Below, piece after piece: positions 10,526 through 22,029 of a DNA stretch of 64,000 nt. The stretch is taken from contig CATQJL010000112.1 in NCBI GenBank assembly GCA_958299035.1, forward strand, positions 761,001-825,000, given 5' to 3'. The first letter of the stretch is position 1, and each line of letters starts with the position of its first letter. The notes beneath the pieces are model-generated. The model ran no database searches. It saw only the letters and a program-made list of their open reading frames with translations, and was not told where the DNA came from. Origin of the DNA: Cylicocyclus nassatus. Taxonomy: Eukaryota; Nematoda; Chromadorea; Rhabditida; Strongylidae. The translations under genes were made by a program, and so were the position numbers.

Positions 10526-11025
10526 NNNNNNNNNNNNNNNNNNNNNNNNNNNNNNNNNNNNNNNNNNNNNNNNNNNNNNNNNNNNNNNNNNNNNNNNNNN
10601 NNNNNNNNNNNNNNNNNNNNNNNNNNNNNNNNNNNNNNNNNNNNNNNNNNNNNNNNNNNNNNNNNNNNNNNNNNNNNNNNNNNNNNNNNNNNNNNNNNNN
10701 NNNNNNNNNNNNNNNNNNNNNNNNNNNNNNNNNNNNNNNNNNNNNNNNNNNNNNNNNNNNNNNNNNNNNNNNNNNNNNNNNNNNNNNNNNNNNNNNNNNN
10801 NNNNNNNNNNNNNNNNNNNNNNNNNNNNNNNNNNNNNNNNNNNNNNNNNNNNNNNNNNNNNNNNNNNNNNNNNNNNNNNNNNNNNNNNNNNNNNNNNNNN
10901 NNNNNNNNNNNNNNNNNNNNNNNNNNNNNNNNNNNNNNNNNNNNNNNNNNNNNNNNNNNNNNNNNNNNNNNNNNNNNNNNNNNNNNNNNNNNNNNNNNNN
11001 NNNNNNNNNNNNNNNNNNNNNNNNN
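10526..11025. other. 500-N assembly gap
   Basis: Exactly 500 N, a placeholder length. ORFs that appear to span it are artefacts. Confidence 0.99.
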
Positions 11026-12312
11026 AAATTTAAGTCTTTCCATCCTTGTTTTTCTTCTTATCTGACTTTCGCTCAAGTGCTTATTCGTTGCTAGGTGTTG
11101 ATCTGACTTTTGGTCCTGAGATCCGATTTTCGTTCAGCCTAATTTGCATATCGATCAATAACTTTGCTTCTCTGCCATCCTCCTTTGTTGCACTATTTCC
11201 ATCGACATGCCTCTTAAAACTACAATCCCTCCCAAGCCTACAAAGTCACGCAATACTCAAAACCTGCTGATCCTCTTCCTCCGCCACAACACGTCATGGA
11301 TTCTAGTGCATCACAGTTTCGCAATTCTAGTGCATCACAGGTCCTCGGCTCGCTTTCGCCTCGGAGCACCTCAGATGACTCTCGTACCGAATCAGTTGTT
11401 CAGCTATTCAAAAACTCTTGGATCTTAATATCCCTGATGTGCGAGAAATTACAAATGAGATTCTCGTGAGGCTTGGAGAGTTTGGCGAGACTGCGATCGA
11501 AAGAGATTGCAGATCGAGAAGCATTGTTATCGCAGGCCTCCCTGAGCTTAGGGGGGATGGGCGCAATGAACCAACCACTTCAACAATATTACTTCTTCAG
11601 CCACCGTTCTGCTGTCTTACAGTGTTTTCGGCGTGAAATATATTGTATTTGGTGTAATTGCAGAACGCATGCTACATATTTCACGCCAAAAACGCTTTAG
11701 GAAGCCGAACGACCTACTTTTCTTCTACTACTTCCTCTTCCTCTACTACTTCCATTTATTCGAACAATTAGTTCGATAAACATCGATTGTGTAAATAGCT
11801 ATTCCTATCTCCTACTATCTTCTTATCTTTCACTCGAACAAACAGTTCCATAAATCGGTTTTTGTTTTTAGGTGTATTTAGGCGTATCAGTAAACCACCG
11901 ATCTCATGTGACAGTGAACTGGCTGAAATAAGAACGTTTCAAGAATATTTCGTAGACCGGGGTCTCGTTCTGGACAAAAGCGAGAGGAGGATTCAGTCGC
12001 TTCTGGAGGTGGTCAAGGTAGCTATGTTATCCTGTGTTTTAATTTTTCAAGTTTGTTTACTCGACTACTTATTGCTTACATAAAGGAGCGCAAAGCGTCT
12101 TTTCAACAAGAAAAGAGTACTTTCTGAGTGGTCTGAATATGAATCTCTTTCCGCAAATTTAAACCATTTTTGACTGTTTGTGGGGTGCTCCCAAGGTGTT
12201 GCAATGGATGTATTGAACTTGGTGCTACCTGCTGAACTTTTTTGATTTGCTATGATATACCTCTTATAACTGGAGAGTTCCTCATCAGTTCTGACAAGAT
12301 CGGCTCCCTGTA
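11026..12312 (+). repeat. Right copy of 1.29-kb inverted duplication
   Basis: This is the inverse of 1423-2713. It starts exactly at the end of the N gap and ends at a TA where a truncated MITE begins. The ORF1-like frame is broken by a one-base deletion near 11415, while the exon-like ORF at 11872-12017 is kept with its splice sites. Because it borders the gap, a scaffolding or haplotype artefact cannot be excluded. Confidence 0.8.
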
Positions 12313-12316
12313 TAGT

Positions 12317-12462
12317 TTTTCGAAGTAATTTACGGCGAAAGTACTGCTGTAAAGAGCATGGATTCCTCTTTCGAATGTATATGATTTCCACGAATTCCAT
12401 CGAGTGGCAAGGAAGTTGTGATTGTTTGAAAATGATGCGCAAGAACCTTCGGACCAACCTAA
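12317..12462. mobile_element. Truncated foldback end (F4 family)
   Basis: The segment ends ATGATGCGCAAGAACCTTCG-GACCAACCTAA, a mariner-type terminus, and its inverse resembles the left arm of F4. Only one arm remains. Confidence 0.55.
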
Positions 12463-12468
12463 TATATA

Positions 12469-13348
12469 TTAGGTGGGTGCAAAAGTTCTTGCGCCGGATT
12501 TTCAAAAATCATAACTTCCTTTCTTCTCAACGATTTTTCTCAAAATTTTTTTTGTGAAAGAGGAAACTTTTTCTTTATAGCGGTCCCTTTACCATGAAGT
12601 AGCATTGGTAAGTTCGAAAGTTGAAAGCAGTTGAAGGAAATTAGTCAAGGTCGACATTTTTCAAGCTGGATCACGAAAAATTCTGGAAGCATATTTATTT
12701 GATAGAGAAAATTTTGCACATTACAGCGGTACCTTTTTCATGAATTAAAACGAAGTAGATCGAGAGTTAGAAGCAAATAAAGAGAATTTCTTCACTTTTG
12801 CAATTTTTGAGCATGCTCAAAAAAGCTTGAAAATGTCACAGAAAAGTTGATATATTCGGATTTTCGGGTCTGCGTTTTTCACGGAAATCAAAATTGCTCC
12901 CGATTGGCACGATTCTTGCTCAGCTAGAAAGGGAAGGCACAAAATCCATGTTTATGACTTTTTCGCCTATTCTGTGACGTTTGCAAGCTTTTTTGATCAT
13001 GCTCAAAAATCGCAAAACTAAAGAAATTCGCTTTATTTGCTTCTAACTCTCGATCTACTTCGTTTTAATTCATGAAAAAGGTACCACTGTAATGTGCAAA
13101 AATTTTTGTATCAAATAAATATGCTTCCAGAATTTTTCGTGATCCAGCTTGGAAAATTTCGATCTTGATTAAGTTTCTTCATTTGCTTCTAAATCTCGAA
13201 CTTACCAATGATAATTCATGGCAAAGCTACCGCTATAAAGAAAAAGGTTTTCTCTTTCATACAAAAATAATCTTGAGAAAAATTGTTGAGAAGAAAGGAA
13301 GTTATGATTTTTTGGAAATCCGGCGCAAGAACTTTTGCACCCGCCTAA
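12469..13348. mobile_element. Mariner-type foldback F4
   Basis: Ends TTAGGTGGGTGCAAAAGTTC and GAACTTTTGCACCCGCCTAA are inverted copies. The arms include AAAATCATAACTTCCTTTC and TTGAGCATG words mirrored about 12870. Flanked by TATATA. Confidence 0.8.
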
Positions 13349-13354
13349 TATATA

Positions 13355-14021
13355 CAGGGTGTCCCAAAAGTAAGTACACACTTTTCAATCGTTAATATCT
13401 CTCTTCCCATTGCCTCTTTTTCCGCCTTCTAAACAACATTTTGTAGAGGAGGCTTCAACTTAGACTTGCGGTATCGAGCGAATCACCGGTCTTACTTCAT
13501 TACTGTAGGATTACTGTAGGAACTTCGACAAGGATTTTAGGCCATTAAAAGCCATATTCTCCCTTGGAACAAAACCAAACAAGCCAAAAACCCTTGTGCT
13601 ATGATTGTGGAAGCCCCTGATTTCAAATATAAAGTTTCCTTTTACTGTGATGCTTCTTTCAAAAGTTATCCCAGGTAAGCCGTAATAGCAGAATTCCCAG
13701 TATCTGTCAGAAATGTGATTCACTGTCAAAAAAGCTATCACTTGTAAAAAGTTGTGCAATGGAATCAGGCGCGAAAACCCTAGCGCACAATTTTTCAGAT
13801 TTTTTGAAAAAAATTTGTCAGACATATTTTTCAATAATTCCACATGCTGGAAGTTCTTACCGTAATCCCACAGTAACAAAGGGCGATCGGTGATTCGATC
13901 GAAACTGTAAATCTATGTTGAAGCATCCTCTACAGCATGGTACTTGACTGGCAAAAAAGGACCCATTGGGAAGAGAGATATTGGCGTTTGAAAAGTGTGT
14001 ACTTACTTTTGGGACACCCTG
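13355..14021. mobile_element. Mariner-type foldback F5
   Basis: Ends CAGGGTGTCCCAAAAGTAAG and CTTACTTTTGGGACACCCTG. Inward arms mirror through ATCGTTAATATCTCTCTTCC. It is separated from F4 by TATA only. Confidence 0.85.
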
Positions 14022-14025
14022 TATA

Positions 14026-14571
14026 TTAGGTTGAACCGAAAGTTCGTTCGCACCTTTTCAAAAATTCATAACTTCTTTCCATCACCACAATTTTGCACAA
14101 CTCAAATTTTGTTAGAAAGCGTAAAGCATGTAGCTTCCAAAAGTCCCCTGGTGACTTTTTCAACGTGCTCAGATTGCAGAGATAAAAATGAAAGAACGAA
14201 ATCATCCGAAATTCGGAATTTTTGAGCAAAATTTCTAAAAATTTAGAAAATGTGCGATAGAATCCAGAACAGCCATCATCTTAAGTTTTCTTACATTTTA
14301 TCGGTAACTGAGTCAAGTCTGTGCTGATCGAGCTCTTCCTTCAAAAGTTATGATTTTTTGAAAAAAAATGCCGAAAAATCAATTTCTTAAGAATTCTGTG
14401 GAAATTGATTTTTCGGCATTTTTTTTCAAAAAATCATAACTTTTGAAAGAAGAGCTCGATCAGCACAGACTTGACTCACTTAGTGATAAAATATAAGAAA
14501 ACTTAGGCTGATGGCTGTTCTGGATTTTATCGCACGGCTTCTAAATTTGTAGAATTTTTGCTTAAAAATTC
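14026..14571. mobile_element. Mariner-type foldback F6, right end lost
   Basis: Left terminus TTAGGTTGAACCGAAAGTTC. The centre is a strong palindrome around 14400 (AAAATGCCGAAAAATCAATT and its complement). The right arm stops before the terminus and joins F7. Confidence 0.7.
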
Positions 14572-15415
14572 TCGAAAGTTCTTGCGTAATTCAAACAACA
14601 TTCAATAACTTTTCAATAACTAAATATAAATTCACAGTTTTGTTTTCTAAAAATATTAGAAGGCTTGCGCTCCATGACTGACGTTCAAGCACAAGATTCC
14701 ATGAGCTAGACATCGAGAACGAAGCTCTCAAATATGGGGCTTCAAAATTTGCGATTTTGAGTTTGGTGCCAGAAAATCGTAGAGTGTCGCTAGCTAGCCG
14801 AAAAAAATCTGCAAAAATTGGTTACACAGCAGAAGTTCATATGTTATTTTGGAAGGCTTCGATCTTGTGCTGTGAAGCAAGAACAAAAAATTCGTGAATT
14901 ATGTCATTTTGCGGAAAAAATCTCCTCATTAACGCAATTTTTCGGCAAAAACACTTTTTTACACTCCAAAAAGCGTCGCAAGGTTCCAAATAGGCATTAT
15001 GTCTTATTTCTGGTTGCAAACTGTGTTTTTGTAGAAAATTTATAGCGATAAGGGGATTTCTCCTGTACAATCACAAATTCCACAAATTTTTTGTTTTCGT
15101 ATTTCCATGCGAGATCAGAGCCTGCTAAAATAACGCATGGACTTCTGCTGTGTAAGTAATTTCTACAGATTTTTTTCGGCTAGCTAGCGGCACTCTGCGA
15201 TTTTCTGGCACCAAACTCAAAATCGCAAAATTTCAAGCCCCATATTCGAGAGCTTTGTTCTTGATTTCCAGCTCACGGAATCTTATGCTTAAACATCCAT
15301 CATGAAGCGTAAGACTTCTAATATTTTTAGCATACAAGAATGTGAATTTAGGTTTAGGTGTTGAAAAGTTATTGAATTTTGTTTGAATTACGCAAGAACT
15401 TTCGAGCCAACTTAA
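14572..15415. mobile_element. Mariner-type foldback F7, left end lost
   Basis: Left arm begins TCGAAAGTTCTTGCGTAATT and the right arm ends with the complement plus GAGCCAACTTAA. Inward mirrored words include ATTTTCTGGCACCAAACTC. The first bases of the left terminus are missing at the F6 junction. Confidence 0.7.
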
Positions 15416-15419
15416 TATA

Positions 15420-16126
15420 TTAGGTCGTTCCGAAAGTTCTTGCGCACGATTTTCAAAAATGCATAACTCTTTAAATTCTCAACAAATCTACAAGATCTAT
15501 TTGCATAAGAGGGGAACTCATGCTCTTTGTATTTGTTCCTGAACTGTTCGTTAATTTATACAAATGAAGGAGATAGAAGCTCAAAACCGAAATCACTCAA
15601 AATTTGAATTTTTTGTGTAGGGTCATAAAAAATCGGAGACTTGCAACAAAAATCGGTGCAGTCGGTATTGTAGGTTCTTTCACCAGCTCTTTCTAACAGT
15701 GCAAAGTTTGCGCCGATTGAGCGTCTCTATGAAAAGTTACGATTTTTGAGCAAGCAATACAAAAGTGCGAATTTGGTTTATTTTGGCATTTTTCAGGGAA
15801 ATCACTTTTTTATAGAGACGCTCAATCAGCGCAAACTTTGCACAGTTACAAAGAGCTGGCGAAAGAACCTATAATACTGACTGCTCCATTTTTTGTTGCA
15901 AGTCTTCGATTTTTTATGGCCCTACACGAAAAATTCAAATTTAGAGTGATTTCGGTTTTGAGCTTCTATCGCCTTTGTTTGTATAAATTAACGAACAGTT
16001 CAAGTACATTTGCAAAGAACATGAGTTCCTCTCTTAAGTGAAATTTTGATTGTACAAACTCGCGGAGAATTTGAAGAGTTATTGAATTTTTGAAAATCGT
16101 GCGCAAGAACTTTCGGAACCACCTAA
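15420..16126. mobile_element. Mariner-type foldback F8
   Basis: Ends TTAGGTCGTTCCGAAAGTTC and GAACTTTCGGAACCACCTAA. Arms mirror through GAGCGTCTCTAT and AAAAATCGGAGACTTGCAAC. Confidence 0.8.
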
Positions 16127-16130
16127 TATA

Positions 16131-16803
16131 CAGGCTGTCCCAAAAAAATGTGAACACTGTTTGATTGTTAATAACTTCCTTGCTTTTATGTCTTTCGCCG
16201 AGCATAAGGCACCATTCTTTAGAGCGAGGTTCAACCTAGATCAGCATTATGGAGCGAATCATCGATCACTCTTCATTACTGTAGGATTACGGTAGAAACT
16301 TCGAGAAGTATTTTAGGTTATTGGATGCAATATTCTGCCTCGGAACAAAACCAAACAAGCCAAAAACTCTTATACTATGGTAATGGCAGCCGCTGATTTC
16401 GAATATGAAGTTTCCACTTTACTGCGATGCTTCTTTCCATGGTTATCCCAAGTAAACCGTAATAACCGACTTTCCAGCATTTGTCAGAAATGTGATTACA
16501 CAGTCAAAAAAGCTAAAAACACTTGTAAAAAGCTGTGCCGCAGAATCAGCGTGCCCGAAAACCCTACGATTTTACAGATTTTTTGGAAAAAATTTTGTCA
16601 AATGGCATATTTCACAGTGGATCCACATGCTGAAAGTTCATACCGTAATCCTACAGTAACGAAGAGCGATCGATGTTTTGCTCCACGCTTTAAATCTAAG
16701 TTGAACCTTGCTCTACAGAATGGTGCCTTAAGCTCGGCGAAAGACATGAAAGCAACGGAGTTATTAACGATCAAACAGTGTTCACATTTTTTGGGACACC
16801 CTG
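16131..16803. mobile_element. Mariner-type foldback F9
   Basis: Ends CAGGCTGTCCCAAAAAAATG and the complement ending GGGACACCCTG. Closest relative in the window is F14 in RWDD1 intron 5. Confidence 0.8.
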
Positions 16804-16810
16804 TATATCC

Positions 16811-17108
16811 TACGTGGCGTAACCAGGATTTCGGCTCGGGGGGGGGGGCGACAAAAAGTTTTTTCTGATGAAGGTGCGTGGCGTTAGCCACGCACTTCAT
16901 CAGAAAAAACGCCCCGAAAAATTTTTTTTTTGTGAGGCTAAATTGAATTTTTAAAAATTTTTAAATTATTTCAATTATTTACAAGTATAAACAAGTCATT
17001 TGCACATTTTTATAACCCATACAAGTAACTTTCAAAAATTTCGCGACCCATTGTCGGGGGGGGGGGGGCGCCTCCCGCCTCGCCCTCCTCCCCTCGGTAC
17101 GCCACTGA
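16811..17108. mobile_element. GGCGTAACCAGG element with ATATCC duplication
   Basis: Inverted ends ACGTGGCGTAACCAGG / CCTCGGTACGCCACTG flank a 298-bp AT- and G-run-rich body with a strong internal hairpin (GGTGCGTGGCGTTAGCCACG). ATATCC is present on both sides (16805-16810 and 17109-17114), consistent with a target duplication. Superfamily is undetermined; partial copy at 10391. Confidence 0.6.
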
Positions 17109-17110
17109 TA

Positions 17111-17816
17111 TCCTACTATAAACGCGCTAAGGCCGTCTGTTTTTTTGTCTGTGTGTGTGTCTGTGTGAAAATCTGTCTGTCACGAAATTCGTAGGAAGAG
17201 TTCCAGCCAACCTCTTGAGCCCAAATTTTGCATATTACATCCTAGCAGCAGGAAAGTCCAATGTGCAAAAGCACAAGCGGATCCGATTAGTGGATCCGCT
17301 AGAAATTGCGCGTGAAACGGATCCACTTAACTTCTGGCCAGCAAAATTGGGTCCGTATATAAACTTTTTGCAAAGTTGTGGAGATGTTTGACAAGCTAAT
17401 GTACAAGCCATGGACTTTAGCCCAAAAAATTCGACTAAAGTTGGTTACTTTACGAAGATGGCGCCAAAAAGAATTAGTTGCGTAAATGCTCAATTTCCCA
17501 AGATTTTACCTGATCATTTGAAAAGATTTTTGCACAGAGATGTAGCTCACGATGATTAATACCGTTATGGCGACTACCAAGCCATAAAAAGTCCACAAAC
17601 CTACTCAAATTTGCATTTATTCTTCCGAGAAAAGTTTCATCCACGTGAGAATACCGATCTCAAAAAAAAAAGCTCTAGGAATGAGTAGATGTTTACAAAT
17701 CATTCGTGATAGTCTGCATAACGCGGTGAGTTTCAATGTCACTATTATGCGGGAATGAGTGGGACCTAGATAGTAGAGCCAGTGCGAGCCCCTGCGAAGC
17801 AGAGGTGACGCACTGG
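17111..17816 (+). mobile_element. Helitron-like element H2
   Basis: It starts TCCTACTATAAACGCGC after an A, is followed by CTGTGTGTGTGTCTG repeats, and ends with GAGCCCCTGCGAAGCAGAGG, GTGACGCACTGG and then T. TC start, CTGG (CTRR) end and A^T site match Helitrons; the sequence differs from family H1. No coding region. Confidence 0.55.
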
Positions 17817-17836
17817 TACATATATATATATATATA

Positions 17837-18571
17837 TTAGGTTGGTCCGAAAGTTCGTTCGCACCATTTTCAAAAAATCATAACTTCTTTGCATCATAAA
17901 GATTTTGCGAAATTTAAATTTTGTCAGAAAGCGTAAAGCATGTAGTTTCCAATAGTTCCCTGGAGGCTTTCCAGCATGTTCAGGTTGCAGAGATAAAAAT
18001 GAAAGAACGAAAACATCCGAAATTCGGAATTTTTGAGAAACAATTCCAAAAATCTAGAAACTGCGCGATAAAACCCAGAAAAGCCATTATCCAAATTTTT
18101 CTTATATTTGATTACTATCTGAGTTAAATTTGTGCTAATCGAGCTTTTCTTTCAAAAGTTATGATTTTTTGAAAAAAAATTCCGAAAAATCAATTTTTTA
18201 GGAATTCTTAGGAAAGTGATTTTTCGGAATTTTTTTTCAAAAAATCATAACTTTCAAAAGAACAGCTCGATCAGCACAAACTTAACTCAGATAGTAATCA
18301 AATATAAGAAAAATTAGGATAATGGCTTTTCTGGGTTTTATCGCGCAGTTTCTAGATTTTTGGAATTGTTGCTCAAAAACTCCGAATTTCGAATGTTTTC
18401 GTTCTTTCATTTTTATCTCTGCAATCTGAACATGCTGGAAATTCGCTAGGGGACTATTGGGAACTAGATGCATTACTCTTTCTAATAAAATTTAAATTGC
18501 GCAAAACCGTCGTGAGAAAAGAAGTTATGATTTTTTGAAAATGGTGCGAACGAACTTTCGGACCAACCTAA
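17837..18571. mobile_element. Mariner-type foldback F-17.8
   Basis: Ends TTAGGTTGGTCCGAAAGTTC and GAACTTTCGGACCAACCTAA are perfect complements. Arms of about 350 bp mirror around 18210 (AAAAATTCCGAAAAATC). Confidence 0.88.
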
Positions 18572-18579
18572 TATATATA

Positions 18580-19289
18580 TTAGGTTGTCCCGAAAGTTCG
18601 TTCGCACCATTTTCAAAAAATCATAACTTCGCCAGATTTCAACGGATTTGCTTGCTCGTAATTTTATTAGAAAGAATAGATCTTCCGCTTTCAAGCCCTG
18701 TTTTGCGGAGCTTCTGTCTCACACTGAGTGCCGAGATAAAAATGGAAAACTAAGACCATGTAAACTTTGACCATTTTAAGTTAGGTCACCAAAAATCTGG
18801 AATGCTGCGGAAAAATCTGAAATCGTCAGTACATATGTTTTTTGGCCTACCCTTTGTGTATGTGAAAAGTTTGTGTTGTTTGGACATCTCTGTGAGAAGT
18901 TATGAATATCGAGTTTACTATGGATAACGCCAAAATTAATTAATTTGGCAATTTTCGTGAAAATCATAACTTCTCGCAGAAACGTCCAAACAGCGCAAGC
19001 TCTTCACATTTGCAAAGAGTAGGCCAAAAAACATATGTACTGACGATTTCAGATTTTTCTGCAGCATTCCAGATTTTTGGTGACCTAACTTAAAATGGTC
19101 AAACTTTACATGGTCTTAGTTTTCCATTTTTATCTCGGCACTCAGTGCGAAGCAGAAGCTACATAAAACAGCGCTTGAAAGCGGAAGATCTATTCTTTCT
19201 AATAAAATTACGAGCAAGCAAATCCGTTGAAATCTGGCGAAGTTACGAATTTTTGAAAATGGAGGGACAGAACTTTCGGTTCAACCTAA
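18580..19289. mobile_element. Mariner-type foldback F-18.6
   Basis: Left end TTAGGTTGTCCCGAAAGTTC, right end AACTTTCGGTTCAACCTAA. The body resembles F2 (CCATTTTAAGTTAGGTCACC and its inverse), so this terminus is attached to an F2-type body. Confidence 0.8.
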
Positions 19290-19293
19290 TATA

Positions 19294-20027
19294 TTAGGTT
19301 GTCCCGAAAGTTCGTTCGCACCATTTTCAAAAAATCATAACTTCTTTGCATCATAACGATTTTGCGCAATTTGAATTTTATCAGAAAGCGAAAAGCATAT
19401 AGTTTCCAATAGTACCCTGGTTACTTTCCATCATGTTCAGATTGCAGAGATAAAAATGAAAGAACGAAAACATCCGAAACTCGGAATTTTTGAGCAAAAA
19501 TTCCAAAAAACTAGAAACCGCGCGATAAAATCCAGAAAAGTCATTATCATAATTTTTCGAATATTTGATTATAACTGAGTTAAGTTTGTGCTGATCGAGC
19601 TCTTCTTTCAAAAGTTATGATTTTTTGAAAAAATGCCGAAAAATCGATTTCTTAGGAATTCTTAGGAAATTGAATTTTCGGCATTTTTTTTTCAAAAAAT
19701 CATAACTTCTGAAAGAAGAGCTCGATCAGCACAAACTTAACTCACTTAGTAATCAAATATTAGGAAAATTATGATAATGGCTTTTCTGGATTTTATCGCG
19801 CGGTTTCTAGATTTTTAGAATTTTTGCTCAAAAATTCCGAGTTTCGGATGTTCTCGTTCTTTCATTCTTATCTCTGCAATCTGAACATGTTGGAAAGTAA
19901 TCAGGGTACTATTGGAAACTACAAGCTTTGCGCTTTCTAAATAAATTTTAGCTGCCCAAAATCGTTATGATGCAAAGAAGTTATGAATTTTTGAAAATGG
20001 TGCGAACGAACTTTCGGGACAACCTAA
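19294..20027. mobile_element. Mariner-type foldback F-19.3
   Basis: Ends TTAGGTTGTCCCGAAAGTTC and GAACTTTCGGGACAACCTAA. The body is of the F-17.8 kind, centred near 19660. Confidence 0.85.
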
Positions 20028-20033
20028 TATATA

Positions 20034-21053
20034 TTAGGTCGTTCCGAAAGTAATGTCGCTTTTTTCAAATGAACGCCACATTTCGTGGAACCAAGATTTT
20101 CAAGAGCTCTAGGGATCAGGCAATGCAAAATTTCGTCCTCTTTCTAATGGTTGTAATCTCATTGCGTAATATTCAATGAGCTCTCAAAGAATTACTAAAA
20201 CCTGCGACTTATGCTTTTTGTCATGGTCAAGTTCGGCTATTTTTCTATATTTTTGTACTGATTCCCCGAAGATATACAAGTAACAAATAAATAGAGCAAA
20301 AACTATAGGACACAAAACAATTTTTTCCTTTTCCTTAGTTTGCTTCTTAGAGTTTGTAGAACCAATTTTTCAATGCTGTCAAATTCCATATTTGGTCAAC
20401 TCAGACCTCACAGAACAGCAACCGGCAAGCAACTCGGGTGTCATTCAACGCAGCTTTTTCTCCTCTTTTTACCAGTTGTTTTTGGTTTCCGATCCATAAA
20501 GTTTTCCGGGAAAAAATCATCATAATTCAGGTTTTCCAAGGCGCCCCAGACTGTACCCAAAATTTCCGAAAGTTGCTAATCTGCAGCGGTAAATGCTTAT
20601 ATGCTTTGTAGAATTAGTGTTAAACCATAATCTACCTTTGTAAGTTTCAGAATCCGAAAGTTTACTTGTTTGATGCATATGTGTTTGAGACAAGCCTGCA
20701 AAAATTCGGTGACTTCATTGGAAAATCTCTACAAAAATTATGACGAGATACAGGGAGCAGGAAAAAATAGCACCGTTTCCTATAGGGTTTGCTCTATCCA
20801 TCCATTGCTTGGACTCCTTCCGGAATTTATTGAAAAAAATTAGAAAAATTGTGAAACTTGACCTTCCCAATAAGCATGGGTTGTAGATTTTAGTAATTTT
20901 TGAAAAGCTCATCAAGTATTTGCAGTGAAATTATAGCCATTGGAGAGAGCATGAAATGCTGCATCGAATGCTTCCAAGATCTCCTAGAAAGCTTGCTTCC
21001 ACGGAATGTAGCGTTCAATTGAAAAAAGCGACATTACTTTCGGAACGACCTAA
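20034..21053. mobile_element. Mariner-type foldback F10
   Basis: Ends TTAGGTCGTTCCGAAAGTAA and TTACTTTCGGAACGACCTAA. Inward AATGTCGCTTTTTTCAA is mirrored by TTGAAAAAAGCGACATT. The interior is unusually long and imperfectly mirrored. A half copy of the family lies at 23281. Confidence 0.8.
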
Positions 21054-21072
21054 TATATATATATATATATAT

Positions 21073-22022
21073 CAGGTTGTCCCATAAGTTCCGTCCGTTC
21101 CAACTTTCAATCACAATAAGTCATGAACTTCTTGGTTTTAGACAGGCGTCAAGGTACCATTTGATAAAGCAAAGCAAGCTCTACAAGATAACTCTCTTGC
21201 TTTCGCACTAGTTTGAATCCATCTCAAGTTTGAAGCCAAAAACCAAAAAGATCCAACCGCCCGAAAAATAAAGAAAAAATCGTAACTTCGTTTAGAAAAA
21301 TCCTAGAAAATTCCTAACTTGCTCACAGATACCCTATCCACATCAGACGTTTATATATACTGTTGCTGTATTTTTTACTTAAATAGAAATCGAGAAAACG
21401 AAAATTTTCATGTTTTTGCCAAAGTGATGCTGTGCTGTTCTCACACAAGTAGTTGTATACTACAGACCAGTACAAGTACAGACACAAATTTTCAGCGCTC
21501 TAAAGGCTTTAGTTCTCGGGAAATAATCGTTTTAAGACGAAACACCCGACTGTACGAAGCTAAATTCAATGTTTCTCGAGAACTAAAGCCTTTAGAGCGC
21601 TGAAAATTTGTGTCTGTACTTGTACTGGTCTGTAGTATACAACTACTTGTGTGAGAACAGCACAGCATCACTTTGGCAAAAACATGAAAATTTTCGTTTT
21701 CTCGATTTCTATTTAAGTAAAAAATACAGCAACAGTATATATAAACGTCTGATGTGGATAGGGTATCTGTGAGCAAGTTAGGAATTTTCTAGGATTTTTC
21801 TAAACGGAGTTACGATTTTTTCTTTATTTTTCGGGCGGTTGGACCTTTTTGGTTTTTGGCTTCAAACTTGAGATGGATTTAAACTGGTGCGAAAGCAAGA
21901 AAGTTATCTTGTAGAGCTTGCTTTGCTCTATCAAATGGTACCTTGGAATCTGTCTAAAACCAAGAAGTTCATGACTTACTGCGATTAAAAATTGAAACGG
22001 ACGGAACTTATGGGATAACCTG
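21073..22022. mobile_element. Near-perfect 950-bp foldback F11
   Basis: Ends CAGGTTGTCCCATAAGTTCC and GGAACTTATGGGATAACCTG. The ~470-bp arms are so similar that the same ~80-residue peptide is encoded on both strands (21319-21603 plus, 21492-21776 minus). A ~55-bp spacer near 21520-21575 forms the loop. Low divergence implies recent origin. Confidence 0.9.
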
Positions 22023-22029
22023 ATATATA

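Noticed and set aside
10462..11094. Long ORFs across 10.46-11.09 kb and 26.04-26.61 kb
   Set aside because: They are translations of N runs, not coding sequence.
21319..21776. 94-codon ORFs on both strands with the same peptide
   Set aside because: The identity follows from the palindrome F11; there is no independent sign of coding.
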